Below are positions 46,927 through 57,676 of a DNA stretch of 64,000 nt, one piece after another. Positions within the stretch are counted from its first letter, which is position 1. Each line of letters starts with the position of its first letter. The notes below the pieces were generated by a model that saw nothing but the letters and a program-made list of their open reading frames with translations, did not search any database and had not been told where the DNA came from. The position numbers and the translations under genes are program-made. Source of the stretch: Gnetum montanum (taxonomy: Eukaryota; Streptophyta; Gnetopsida; Gnetales; Gnetaceae); the NCBI GenBank assembly GCA_015680685.1, contig MNCI01023672.1, positions 135,467-199,466 of the forward strand. Direction: 5' to 3'.

Positions 46927-47179
46927 GACACACAGTCGTGGCAGTCAGGAAAGGGGGCCTCCAAAAATAGCACCATGTATAGAAAACGCAGAACTGAAAC
47001 AGCTTGAAGAAATCAAGCAAGAAAAATTAGCCAGTCCCAATATCGAAAGCAATCATGGTGGCTGGAAGCATGCCTGCAAGACTATAGCAGCGAAGGATTC
47101 GGGAATTTCTACGGTTGCTGGAGGTAAAAGAGGGAAAAGAAGCACACGACACAATATCAAATCGTTGTCCTTGTATTGA
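46868..47179 (+). CDS. Hypothetical 103-residue frame
   Basis: A plus-strand frame opens within the GC-richer block and overlaps the start of the PPR-like fragment on the other strand. It encodes a charged, low-complexity protein (DDEEGGSGTNTTHSRGSQERG..., then KQLEEIKQEKL and a basic C-terminus). The AAACCCTA telo-box-like motif on the minus strand near 46800 is typical of plant 5' regions, but does not prove a gene. I do not recognise the product and doubt that it is coding. Confidence 0.2.
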   Translation: MPIAIVGALDDEEGGSGTNTTHSRGSQERGPPKIAPCIENAELKQLEEIKQEKLASPNIESNHGGWKHACKTIAAKDSGISTVAGGKRGKRSTRHNIKSLSLY

Positions 47180-48953
47180 CCCTGATTTTATTTAAAAAAA
47201 TAAAGGTTTTATTAATCAATGCCATGCCCAAAGTTATAACATAAAAAATATTAATACAGGCATAAAGTCACAATTTAAGTTTTAATAATAATCTATATGG
47301 AAAGGTTATAAGGAGTTTTATTGGATAAACACTTGGCCACCATAGCTTTTATTTTCTATAGTGGTAACTTTTTTTAAAAAAAGTTGTAACTTCCTAGCCT
47401 TAATCCCATGATGTTTGTAACCACTACAAAGGACACTTGTTAGTTGCAGCTTTTCTATCTCCTTGGTGGTTACAACCACCCAAAATTGTTGTAACTTACC
47501 TAACTTGTTGGGCATGTAACCTCCTAACTTGTTGGGCAAGTAATCTCCTAATTGGTTGGCCAAGTTACTTGGGAGAGAAGTTAGGTGAGATATTTTTGAA
47601 TATGTAACTTCCCTACCTACTTTTGAACCCTATAAAAAGGCTTCAGGGGTTAGGGAGGAAGAAAAAAAAGACTTGATACATCACACTTTTGGAGATCATA
47701 CTTTGGAAAAGCTACTAGTTAGCACTTGGGTACTCACTTGAAGACACACTTTGGGTCTTGAGAAGAGCATTTGTAAAGAAGATTTGTAAAGAAGATTGCT
47801 TGTGAGATGGCTTGCTAAAGAAAAGATTTCAGCCTCTTTGTCATGGTCCTGTGAGTTATGTATTTTATTTTTTATTTTGTTTAAATTGTTCAGCTAGTGG
47901 TTTAGATAGTATCATCCTTGGCAAGTAATTTTGGGATTTTTCGATTGCTCTTACTGTTCTTGTTGCCCGATAGAAATTTCTATTAAAATTTTGCCATAGA
48001 AGCACTTGTGCTTAAAAGCCTTAAGAGCATTTTAGTAGTAAATTTTGTTATTGTGCAATGTATAGGAACTGCTATTGGGATTATTGTAAGAAAGCCTCTG
48101 CTTGTAGTCATGCCGTTGAACAATTTAGTAGTCAAGAGGGTTCAAAGAATCTTTGGTATTTTGATGGGACCAAAATAGCTTATTTTTATCTTTAAAGTGA
48201 ATTTCCATGGTATTTCAATCAGAAATTGTCAAGTCTTTTAAAGGTTCTGTTTGAATGCAATCGTTGACATCTATTATCTAGTCAAAATGGAGTCTCGTAC
48301 GTGGTAGTTTACGCAGCAATTTTTGGTAGCATAATAGGATTGTCTTGAAGATATTGCTTGTTTGAGCCTTGGAAGTTTGAACAATTCGTAGATATTGAAT
48401 TTGGGATAGCTTTATTGCGAAGTGTTTACTCGTGTCATTTTACCTTGTTTAAATATTTGAGGTCTACACAAATCTGCTTTCTTTTCTTTTCTGCTTATTT
48501 CCATTGAATCTTGCTCTATTTCTAGTTTTCTTGTGGAACTATCTCTTTCTCTAGGGAAAATTAGGAGTAGATTTGCGGATTTGTGCTCAAATGTTTTTGC
48601 AAAATTTTATTTGTTACAAGTAGGTATTATAAGGACCACGTAGACTAGGTAGTTGAACAAAATAGGAAATTTTCAACAACTCACAGTACCTGGCAAAGTT
48701 GGTTGAATCTCTTTAAAGTAAGTCATTTGTAGTCTACACACAATGCAATCGTTACATTTCTCACAACCGCATGCCGCAACAGCACACACACATACTCACA
48801 TTAACTACTGAGTTTATTTAGAGGTATCTGGGCCTTGGTGTTGCCAGAGACCAGCAGGCACCTAAATCCTGTTCGAGGACACTCGTTGGCAGTCGCGTCC
48901 CAAATGATCGCCAACAGTTATTCTAAGACCTTTTTGGTATATTCTTTTAGTAG
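47180..48953. other. Unassigned region with a degenerate 24-bp repeat and a TATA-like site
   Basis: Three diverged copies of an AACTTGTTGGGCA(A/T)GTAA-CTCCT unit lie at about 47490-47565; the 81-residue minus-strand frame across them encodes the repeats (PNKLGGYMPNKLG). CCCTATAAAAAGG at about 47628-47640, followed by a purine tract, looks like a promoter. The next 1.2 kb has no coding. It could be an LTR of an unrecognised element whose partner is absent. Confidence 0.4.
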
Positions 48954-49762
48954 TGATGAGTGGCAAGGTATCCCTATGCTCAACCATATGAATACGAGCA
49001 TCCATGCACGATCCGGTCGAATTCCAAGGACTAAGTGCTTATGCACCTTTATGAAACAAGGATGGGTTGATCAATCATTGTCTTCCCAAGCTTACTTGTA
49101 TGGAACAATTGTATGGTTAAGTAAACTTGAGGTACATGATTTTTATAGTTTTTATGTTTTTGTGTCCTAGTGCTATAAAGGGAGGAGAGAGATAACTAAG
49201 TAACTAATTTTGATTTAACTACTCAATTATGCTTTAACTAGTCCTAACACCAGCATCCATTCTCACTTGCTATACACATCCTAAACCAGTGCAATACTAC
49301 TAGGATTACCAAACGCTAATCATTACTAGGTTACCAAGCGTTACACACATGCTCAAAGTGATCGTACTAAGTGTGCTTACTTAGGCAAGTTGTAGGGTGA
49401 GAGAGAGAATATTAATTAACTAAGGAAAGCATTAAGTAATAGTAATTAACATTAATTAATCTATTCTAAATGCTACAAGGTTTATCACAAAGTTCATCTT
49501 TATTGTCGTGCAAAAGGTGTGCTCAGGTACACAATGCTCGAAGAAATATTCGTTCACTTTATAACTCCTACTGTGGGCACTCAGAAATAATTCTATCTCT
49601 GGAAAGGGAAAAAGGCAAGAGTTTGGGTAAGGGACTAAGACTAACTATGCAAACCAAGTGCACCTGCCCCTTATTTATAGGTAATGAGGTAGGCTGCAAT
49701 ATCATGTGAAAGACTCCAATATTGCTTACACAATATTGTAGATGCGATATCACAACTCATCA
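48954..49762 (-). repeat. TE-12 LTR-3 (left-most)
   Basis: It is 809 bp, minus orientation, from TGATGAGTTGTGATATCGC at 49762 to ...CCACTCATCA at 48954. TATAAATA (minus) occurs at 49679-49672. By eye it is less similar to LTR-1 and LTR-2 than they are to each other, which suggests it is older or a different subfamily. Confidence 0.85.
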
Positions 49763-50155
49763 TACTCGCACGACTGAATGAAAACTTGTACTCGAGTTCC
49801 TTACAAAATATTGGGAAGGTATGGGATTATTGACTGAATGAGAACTGACAATGACAAGGAATAATACACTCAAAATGCCTGGTGAATGGATCAACAAACA
49901 TATTACAACATTGGTGTTCATGCCCTTTGTGGTGAACACTATACATAGATGACATCTAGACCCTCACCCGACAGCTTGAAGAGAGAGTAAAGAAAATGAG
50001 GGGTGTTGTTGCTGATGTCGCAATTGCATCTTCCATTTTTTTATCCATAGCCATGCGACATAACTTATTCCCAGCATAAACACTCTAGCTCTAGTCCATA
50101 CCAAGTGCTTCACCCTATCCTAGTCCATAATTCATGTAATCACCATCTGCACCCA
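49763..50155 (-). repeat. TE-12 mini-internal unit between LTR-2 and LTR-3
   Basis: This 393-bp segment aligns along its length with 50992-51388, the LTR-proximal part of the 3' non-coding region. The side next to LTR-2 reads (minus) TGGGTGCAGATGG, which partly resembles the primer site TTGGTGCAGTTGTCGGGG. The side next to LTR-3 is the former polypurine end. It is thus a micro-element: LTR, joined primer/3' sequence, LTR. Confidence 0.7.
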
Positions 50156-50991
50156 TGATGAGCGACGAGGTACCCCCTACGCTTAACCATACAAATATGA
50201 GCATTTCATGCACGATCTGGTCGAATTACAAGGAATAACTTCCTATGCACCTTTTTGGAACAATAACAGGTTGATTAATCATTGTCTTCCCAAACTTACT
50301 TGTATGTCATGATTGTATGATTAAGTAAGCTTGAGGCATATGATTTTTATGGCTTTTATGTGTTTTATATCTTGCACTAGTAAGGAGGAGAGAGAGATAA
50401 CTAAGTAACTAATCCAATTTAACTATTCATTAGCTAAGTTCTAATTATTCCTAACACTAGTATTCATTCCCACTCACCGTACACACCCTAAACTAATGCA
50501 ACACTGCTGGGATTACCAAATGCTAATCATTACTGGGTTACCAAGTGCCACACGCATGCTCGAAGCAATTGTACTGAGTGTATTTAACTAATGAGAGTTG
50601 TAAGATGAGAGAGATCATTAATTAACTAGGAAATCATTAAATAATAATTAACACTAATTAATATATTCTATATGCTACAAGGTTTATCATAAAGTTTGTC
50701 TTTATTTCCGTACACAAAGTATGCTCAGGTACAAAATGCTCAAATAAAGATCCATTCACTCTATGACTCCTACTATGGGCATGCAGAAATAATTCTAACT
50801 CTAGAGGAAAAAATGGCAATATTTTGGCCAAGGGACTAACTTCTAACTCTTGGAAAACAAGGGTGCCACCTCTTATTTATAAGCAAGGAGGTAGGCCACG
50901 ATATTAGGTATCCAACATCACATGGTCAATCCGATATCGTAGACACAATATTGTGGACACGATGTCACGTATGCTATATCACGGTTCATCA
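50156..50991 (-). repeat. TE-12 LTR-2
   Basis: It is 836 bp, the same length as LTR-1, starts (minus) TGATGAACCGTGATATAGC and ends ...CATCA. A polypurine tract CATGGGGGTA precedes it on the minus strand (51000-50992). TATAAATA (minus) is at 50881-50874. U3 holds GATATC/AATATT-like palindromes at 50900-50985. Confidence 0.9.
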
Positions 50992-52915
50992 TACCCCCAT
51001 GACTGAATGAAAACTCATCCTTGAGTTCCTCACAAAATATTGGGAAGGTATGGGATTATTAATTGAATGACCATTGATGGTGGAGCAAGTTGATTGACTC
51101 AACGTGCCCAGTGAATGGATCAAAAATACAATACATGATAGCATTAGTATTCATAACCACAAAAGTGACACTGTACATAAATGACATCTAGCCTTATTTG
51201 GTAGCTAGAAGAGATGAAGGAGAGAGAGAGAAGAATAAGACATGCTGCTATCAATGCCAATATTGCACCTTTCGTTGTTTGTCCATAGCCACGCCACCAA
51301 TCTTGCTCCTTTCACAAATGTTCCAGTTCCGATCCATCCTAAGTGTTTCCTCCAAGCCCAGTCCATTGTTGTATGATCACCATCTACACACAAAACATAG
51401 TCACAAATGAGTGAGGTAGATAAATCACAATGTATTTGATACCTTGCCTCAATGTAAAGTGCATTGCCTGAGTTGTGATTATGGAAAATACTGATTCTAG
51501 AGATTTTACACTAGTGACTACCTAAGGTGTAGGGGTTAGGAAAAATTTAAAAAATTGTGCCAGGGCCACCATGATTAGGAGCAAACTTCCAGTAGCAATA
51601 GGATGGAAAAAGATAAGGAATAAGAAAGATGGAGAAAAAGTAACAATGGCAATGCAAGGAAAATGGATGTCGTGGATGGGGATGATACAAAAAATTGTTG
51701 ATTACAAGAAATGTTTAAGGGAAATAAGTTAACAAATTCACCAAAAAGGAATGCTAGTGGGTCCTCCCCAAAGTAGGCTCATGCCTTTAGTACCTAGACA
51801 GATCCACAAACCAAAGAGTTTGTAGGCTCTAGGAATGTCAATTGGAAGCAAGAGTTTAAAAATTACCCATAAGAAATTACCAAGGAAGAACAATGCATCA
51901 ACCAAGATACAAACTAATGATAAAACTGGCAATGAGGTGAGAAATGGAAAATAAAGGTGGAGAGTAGAGAAAGGAATGGAAACCCAAGAACAAGGTTGTG
52001 TAAAGTCCCTTGTGTGTTTCATGGTTAATGTGACTTAGTAGAACTCATTCCAAATCTAGGCTCAACAATCCACATTCAGTGACCTCGCATCAACACATTT
52101 GACCAGCCCATCCCCTTGAAGCAACAAGAATTCCTCTACAAAAATTCACCACCATTCCGAGGAGAGCGAGATGGAGAACCAGGAAGTGAGAAGGGGCCTT
52201 AGTTAGAGGGAACCTTGAAGCATGAGTAACATGTCTTTCCAGTGCCATAACCAGCATGTGTAGCCCAAGTTCATTATTGTGTCTAAGGGGTATGCTTTGA
52301 ATTCTCACTATGTTTTTTTTTTTGTGTTTTTTGCATGAGAACCACACCATGCAAAGACTTATTTTTATGTACTTAGCTTCTGGTGATTTGATGAATGGTT
52401 AGAATGGTGAAAAACCCAAGTAAAAAGCATCCAAGCACTCAAGAGAATAACTAGTACAAATGCATAGAATCCCCTTGAAGTCACACCCTTTTCATCCTTT
52501 GAGTCTTTCCTTAGTCTGATAAATACTCAACCACCAATTTGTTAATAGTTTTATTAGAGAAAGGGACTATACAGTTCCAAGTCAAGGGAGACCATATGAT
52601 TTTATGGATGCATGAATGTCATGGACTCATTACCTATTTAATCAAAAGAACCATACCTTAATATCAACATCACACTTCAAAGGTAAAATCCAAACATTAG
52701 CAATCAATATGATATTATTCATGCCATCATAATGAACACTTATTGGGTGATGAACAAAACAAAATAAAGTAATCACACAAAGAAATGGTAAAAATATGAA
52801 CAATGATGTAAAAAACAAGAAAAATTAAAGAAATGTGCAAAAAAAATGTGTAAAACAAAAGATGTGTAAAACAAAAAATGCGTAAAACAAAAACTTAGAA
52901 AGAATTGAGGGCCTT
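50992..52915 (-). other. TE-12 3' non-coding region of the central unit
   Basis: About 1.9 kb lie between pol and LTR-2. The part 51389-52750 aligns with TE-2 (8880-10200) and with 60140-61990; the LTR-proximal 400 bp (50992-51388) is repeated as the mini-unit but missing in the right-hand unit. A 94-residue frame at 52022-51738, with hydrophobic blocks, has counterparts in TE-2 and at about 61230-60950 that are broken by stops. Confidence 0.7.
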
Positions 52916-52921
52916 CAATGA

Positions 52922-54180
52922 TTAGTGAAGGTGGCCATCTCCTCCATGACTAAGTCGGAAGGAGAAGATCTGAAATAATGAGCATGGTTGCCCATCTACA
53001 GAGGTAGCATATGTTCTGGTTGTCTTAAATTCATGGAAGGGTTTTGTTTGTTGCACATTGACTAACAGTCTCTTATCTAGGCTCTCAAGTTTATATATGG
53101 TCATGGCTCCTAAAGGAAAAGTTGCATAGATAATGTAAGTTTCTTCCCATAGTGTTTGAAATTTGGTACATTGTGACACATGTGTGGGGTTCCAATAGAG
53201 AACCTTATCTCCAGGTTGATACTTAACTTTCTTGATTTTTAGGTCATGACGTTATTTAGTAAATGTCTTGTGCAACTCATTAGATGATAGGGTAGCTAAT
53301 CGGTTCTCATCTAGCAAGTTAAGAGTCATCAACCTTTGTTTTTTGTGCTAGATCAAGGTCAAGGTTGAGGTCACATGTTGTGGCTAGTGTATGGAGCTTA
53401 GCTTGGATAGGAAGCATTGGAAGTTTTCCATACACTAACTCATATGGAGAGTAGCCTATAGGGAGTTTCCATGTGGAGAGGTATACCCAAATATCATCAT
53501 TCAGTTTGGTGCTCCAATCTTGCCTATACTTGCTAATGGTTCTGGTCAGTATCTTAATAATCTTCCTATTAGTGACCTCGACTTGACTATTTGCTTGGGG
53601 ATGATATGGTGTAGTCAATTTGTGCTCAACCCCTAAGCATTACATTAACCTCCAAAAAGTTGCACCTGTAAAGTGTGTACCATTATTGGAGATAAGTGCA
53701 CACAACACACCAAACCTGTTGATGACTTGTTGTTGAACAAATTGTGTAGCTGTAGATGATGTGTAATATTTAACGGCAGCTGCTTCATCCCATTTTGTGA
53801 AGTAGTCTACAGAAACTATGATGTATGCTTTTCCATTCGACATTGGTGTAATGGCCCATGAAATCAATTCCCCAAATGTCGAAGGGTTCTAATGGTTAAA
53901 TCCATTATTATGGAACCTTCATTCTAGCAATCATTCCCCCATCATGTTGACAGTGTTCACAAGATTGGACAACATGATGGGTGTCCCGGAACAAGGTAGG
54001 CCAATAATACCTTGCAAGTAGGATCTTAATAGCTATTCATCTCCTAGCATAGTGACCCCCACAAGGGCCCTTATGAGCATCTTGGAGAACTCTCAGTTGA
54101 TCTCTATTGGGAACACACCATCAAACCAAGCCATCAAGACATACTTTGTAAAGTTGTCTATTGATCTCCATAAAGTACTT
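52922..54180 (-). pseudogene. TE-12 central-unit integrase
   Basis: In order: zinc-binding domain near 54090-53920 (AHKGPCGGHYARR..., SCEHCQHDG), catalytic core with WGIDFMG (first Asp at 53865-53863), a frameshift, NGKAYIIVSVDYFTKWDEA, the second catalytic site as ISNNGTHF near 53685 (Asp replaced by Asn), and YHPQANSQVEVTNR with the Glu at 53576-53574. The C-terminal domain (53179-52922) has SQCTKFQTLWEETYIIYATFPLGAM. The right-hand unit keeps ISDNG at the second site. The substitution plus the frameshift rule out activity. Confidence 0.8.
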
Positions 54181-54329
54181 GCCTCTATGAAGAAACTGTT
54201 GTTTCTTCTTAAGGTCTAACTCTTGTGGTGTTTTTTGGGTAAGGAGATACGTAAGAATGCTACTGTACTAGTTTGTCTCCATGGGTGATTGATCATTCAC
54301 TACACTAGCAAAGAGGAACTCATTAGGGA

Positions 54330-55784
54330 AGTGATCAAAAATAGGATACTCATCCTCTTTGCTATCCTAGTGCAACTGAGATAAATGATTGGCAACTACG
54401 TTCTCGGTGCCTTTACGATCCATCATCGTTAGATCGAACTCTTGTAGGATTACCAGCCATTGTTTAATATGAGGGCTTACCATTGGCTTATTCATAAGGA
54501 ACTACATTGCACTATGATCTATGTGTATGAATACTTTGTATCCCAATACATAGTGCCTAAATTTTTCTAGTGCAAACACTACAGCCATTAATTCTTTTTC
54601 TATAGTAGTGTAGTTAAGTTGTGCACTAGCTATGCTTCTACTTGCACAATAGATGTAATAAGGGCATTTTTTATCATCTAACTATGTAAGTACGACTCCA
54701 ATGGCATAGTTGGACACATCAGTCATGACATGGAACAATCTGGACCAGTCAGGAGCTTGTAGAATGGGTGTTTCTACTAGCTTCTACTTCAGAGTTTGGA
54801 AAGCTAGTTCTCATTTCCTGGTCCACTCGAAGGATACGCCCTTTCTTCTTAGCTCTACCAATGGTTTGGCAATCTTCACAAATTTCTCTATGAATCTCCT
54901 ATGGTATCCAGTGTGTCCAAGGAATGATTAAATGTCTTTGATAGTTTCCAATTGATGGGTAATTCCTTGGATGACCTTGATTTTCTCACGGTCTACCTCT
55001 ATCCCTGCATGTGAAATTTTATGCCCAAGTACTATGCCTTCTTGGATCATTAAATGTCTTTTCTACTAGTTGAGCCTTAGATTAGTCTCTACACATCTTT
55101 TCAGCACTTGCTCTAACTAGTCCAAGGCTTGATCAAAGCTTGCTCCATAGGTGGAAAAGTCATCCATAAAGACTTCCACACCATTTCCTATTTGCTACTG
55201 GAATATGCTTAGAACTAAGCGTTGAAATTTGGTAGGGCCATTGCATAATCCAAACAAAATTTTTTTGTATGAAAACATTCCCCAAGGACTGGTGAACGTA
55301 GTTTTGGCTTAGTCTTCTGGGGCTATTTGTATTTGGTTGTATCCGCTATAGCCATCCAAAAAACTATAATAGCGATGCCCTGCAATTGTGTCTAAGACTT
55401 GGTCAAAAAATGGCAACGAAAAGTGATCCTTGAATGTTTCCATGTTTAGCAGCCTAAAATATATGCACACCCTTCATTTTCCTCCCTTTTCAGGCATGAT
55501 TACTAAGGGGCTAACCCATTCGCTATCAACAATGGGATATATGAACCTACCCTTTATAAGCTGTTTAATTTCTTCTTTTACTAGTTTCTTTAACTTTTGG
55601 TTTAATTGCCTCTGTGGTTATTTTTGAGGCTTCATGGAGGAGTTAGTGTAAATCCTATGTTGGCATATTCTAGGATCTATTCCAATTAATTCTGGATATG
55701 ACCAGAAAAAGGCTTTTAACCACTTGTTTATGACCTTGAGTAGACTTTCTTTCTATTGCAGAGTAAGTCTTGCATTGATGATTA
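54330..55784 (-). pseudogene. TE-12 central-unit reverse transcriptase and RNase H
   Basis: The RT palm has VEVFMDDFSTYG with the catalytic FMDD at 55170-55159. It is preceded by LKKLVKEEIKQLIKGRFIYPIVDSEWVSP-type sequence and followed by LGHKISHAGIEVDREKIKVI and SFLGHTGYHRRFI. RNase H has DWSRLFHVMTDVSNYAIGVVL, EKELMAVVFALEKFRHYVLGYKV and VNANHLSQL-type end. Many stops interrupt. RT copies the RNA genome and RNase H removes the template. A gypsy-type order (RT, RNase H, integrase) is clear. Confidence 0.8.
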
Positions 55785-56666
55785 CTAGTTTTCATTCTTA
55801 AGGAATGTGTATTCCATACCGGTGGGTAATGGTTTTAGCTCTAGGGGCTCTTGTTTAAATTTCTTAGAGATTTCCAACTTTCCCCAGTTGATTTTTTCTA
55901 AGTTAGGACTGGGAAGTTGGTAGTGGACTTGGTCTAATGCATCAATGCTATCTATGTAAGCACAAGTCAAACCCTCAATCAGTTCCATGCATATAAGTGA
56001 GATGCTTTCTTGATTAGTTATCAACCACTGGGTGTCTTCTTTTTGTGTGGTTGCTACATACAGGAACCTTTGTATGTTGATCATTTGTGCACACTGATTG
56101 CATGCAAGTAATGTCAAACTTTGCACAACCCATGATCTTTGCATGCAATGGCACCCTATGTCACTATATGCGATGCATGGAACCTTCTTCTTCTTGATCT
56201 TTATGAGAGCATTTTCCTTAGATATTTCTAGGGAAAGATCATGGATACCTAGGCATGCATAGATAGTGCTTAGCCATGCCCTTCCCATTATGATTGGGAA
56301 GTCCCCCTTACTATTATTCACTTGAATCACCAGGAAGTCAACTGGATACAACCACCCACAAATAGTGGTAACAATTTCCTCCACTAATCCCAAGGGAACA
56401 ATGATGGACTATTTGGCTAACTCTAAATAGACATTGCTCTTTTTTAATGGGGGCAGGTTTCAGGCCTTGTACATTTCTTGGGATATTAGGTTGACATCGG
56501 AACCTGAATCCAAAAGAGGTTTGCATGGCTCATTCCTAGCAATTTGTAGATATACTAAGGGACTCCTAGGATTAGAGAATTTCCTAGAAAGGTAGCCAAC
56601 TTTAATCCAATCAGTAACAACATGTGTTAACATGACTGTATGCTTTGAATTCGGTTTTAAGTTCAA
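55785..56666 (-). pseudogene. TE-12 central-unit aspartic protease
   Basis: The frame from 56666 includes PLLDSGSDVNLISQEMYKA with the D-S-G intact. It then has a TAG at 56411-56409, where TE-2 has CAG (7572-7574), then VPLGLVEEIVTTI, DFLVIQVNNSKGDFPIIMGRAWLST and a linker ending GMEYTFLKNEN. At protein level it matches TE-2 closely. One reversible-looking nonsense change and a stop at the RT boundary are the main lesions. Confidence 0.8.
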
Positions 56667-56869
56667 AGGGGCTTTGAAGCTTTAGTTGATATAGAGGTGT
56701 CCAAAGACTCAACCACTTGGGGTTGCAAAGGCTTGGTTGGACTATTGGTTCTGAAGAAAGATCTTTTCTTCATATGGTTGTTAGAACTAATAGTAGGTTG
56801 AGGATTAATAGCCCTTGTGGTGTTGTGTTGCTGTGGCTAAGCAGGGAGTTCACCTTACATTGCTAGATC

Positions 56870-57400
56870 AAGTGGTAATGGAGCTATTGATGGGAGAGAT
56901 GCGACCAGATTGGAAGGCTAGTATACTTGTCGAATGTCACCCCTAGGAGAGGAAGTCCTATTGTACTCACAGGCTTGGTAGTGATGTTGGGAAGTAACGT
57001 GACCAACAGAGTCACGTGGAGAGATTGGATGCTGCATGTAATATCCATATGGGTCAGGTTGTTGGTAAGGATATTGCTGCCTTGGTGGTGGCATTTCCCA
57101 TGATTGTGGATGTTGCCACTATTGATGTTGCTTAATTGGTTTTGGTGGAGTTCCACTTGGATAATACGTTAAAGGTTGGTGGAACTACCCTAGATTACCT
57201 TGGGGATAAGGTAACCGTTGGGATGTTTACTATTTGTTTAAACATGGATTAAGTGCATACACCCTAGACTCCTGTAAATGTGAGATTACAAGGTAACATC
57301 CCTTAGGATGGTTGTATTGACAGATCTCACATCCACTATCATCATCCGTATCTAAGTCCACACCCTCTTCAATAATAGAAAAGTTACCCTTACCCTTGTT
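56870..57400 (-). pseudogene. TE-12 gag knuckle and Pro/Gln-rich tail
   Basis: Near 57345-57290 the minus strand encodes SGCEICQYNHPKGCYLVISHLQ, a C-x2-C-x3-H-x3-C knuckle-like motif, the counterpart of the TE-8 motif. A Pro/Gln/Tyr-rich stretch follows (PPPRQQYPYQQPDPYGYYM), containing stops, which runs to the protease. The frame is different from that of the capsid core upstream. Confidence 0.6.
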
Positions 57401-57676
57401 ACATGCATTCTCTACTTCTCTCTTTTTCCTTTTTTCATGATCACTACCTCACTCTCTAGACTCCTCTACTACTTTGAGCACAATTTGAAACCTACTATCT
57501 AGGGAGTCCCACATTTGTTCTACCTTTTCTGATACTTCTGATGCTAACTTTTGGATAGGCATGGTTTTCCTATTCACCATCTCTTCGAGTGGTGACTCTT
57601 CTTTATCCTCACAAAATCTTACTCCCTTCTTTCAAAGGGAAGAATCTTGATTATATTCTTCTACACTCTCTTTTTT

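Noticed and set aside
47318-47563. 81-residue minus-strand protein with NKLGGYMPNKLG repeats
   Set aside because: Encoded by a degenerate 24-bp repeat; not conserved and no promoter on that strand.
51738-52350. Functional env gene of TE-12
   Set aside because: No signal peptide, fusion region or long frame; counterparts in the other two copies are broken.
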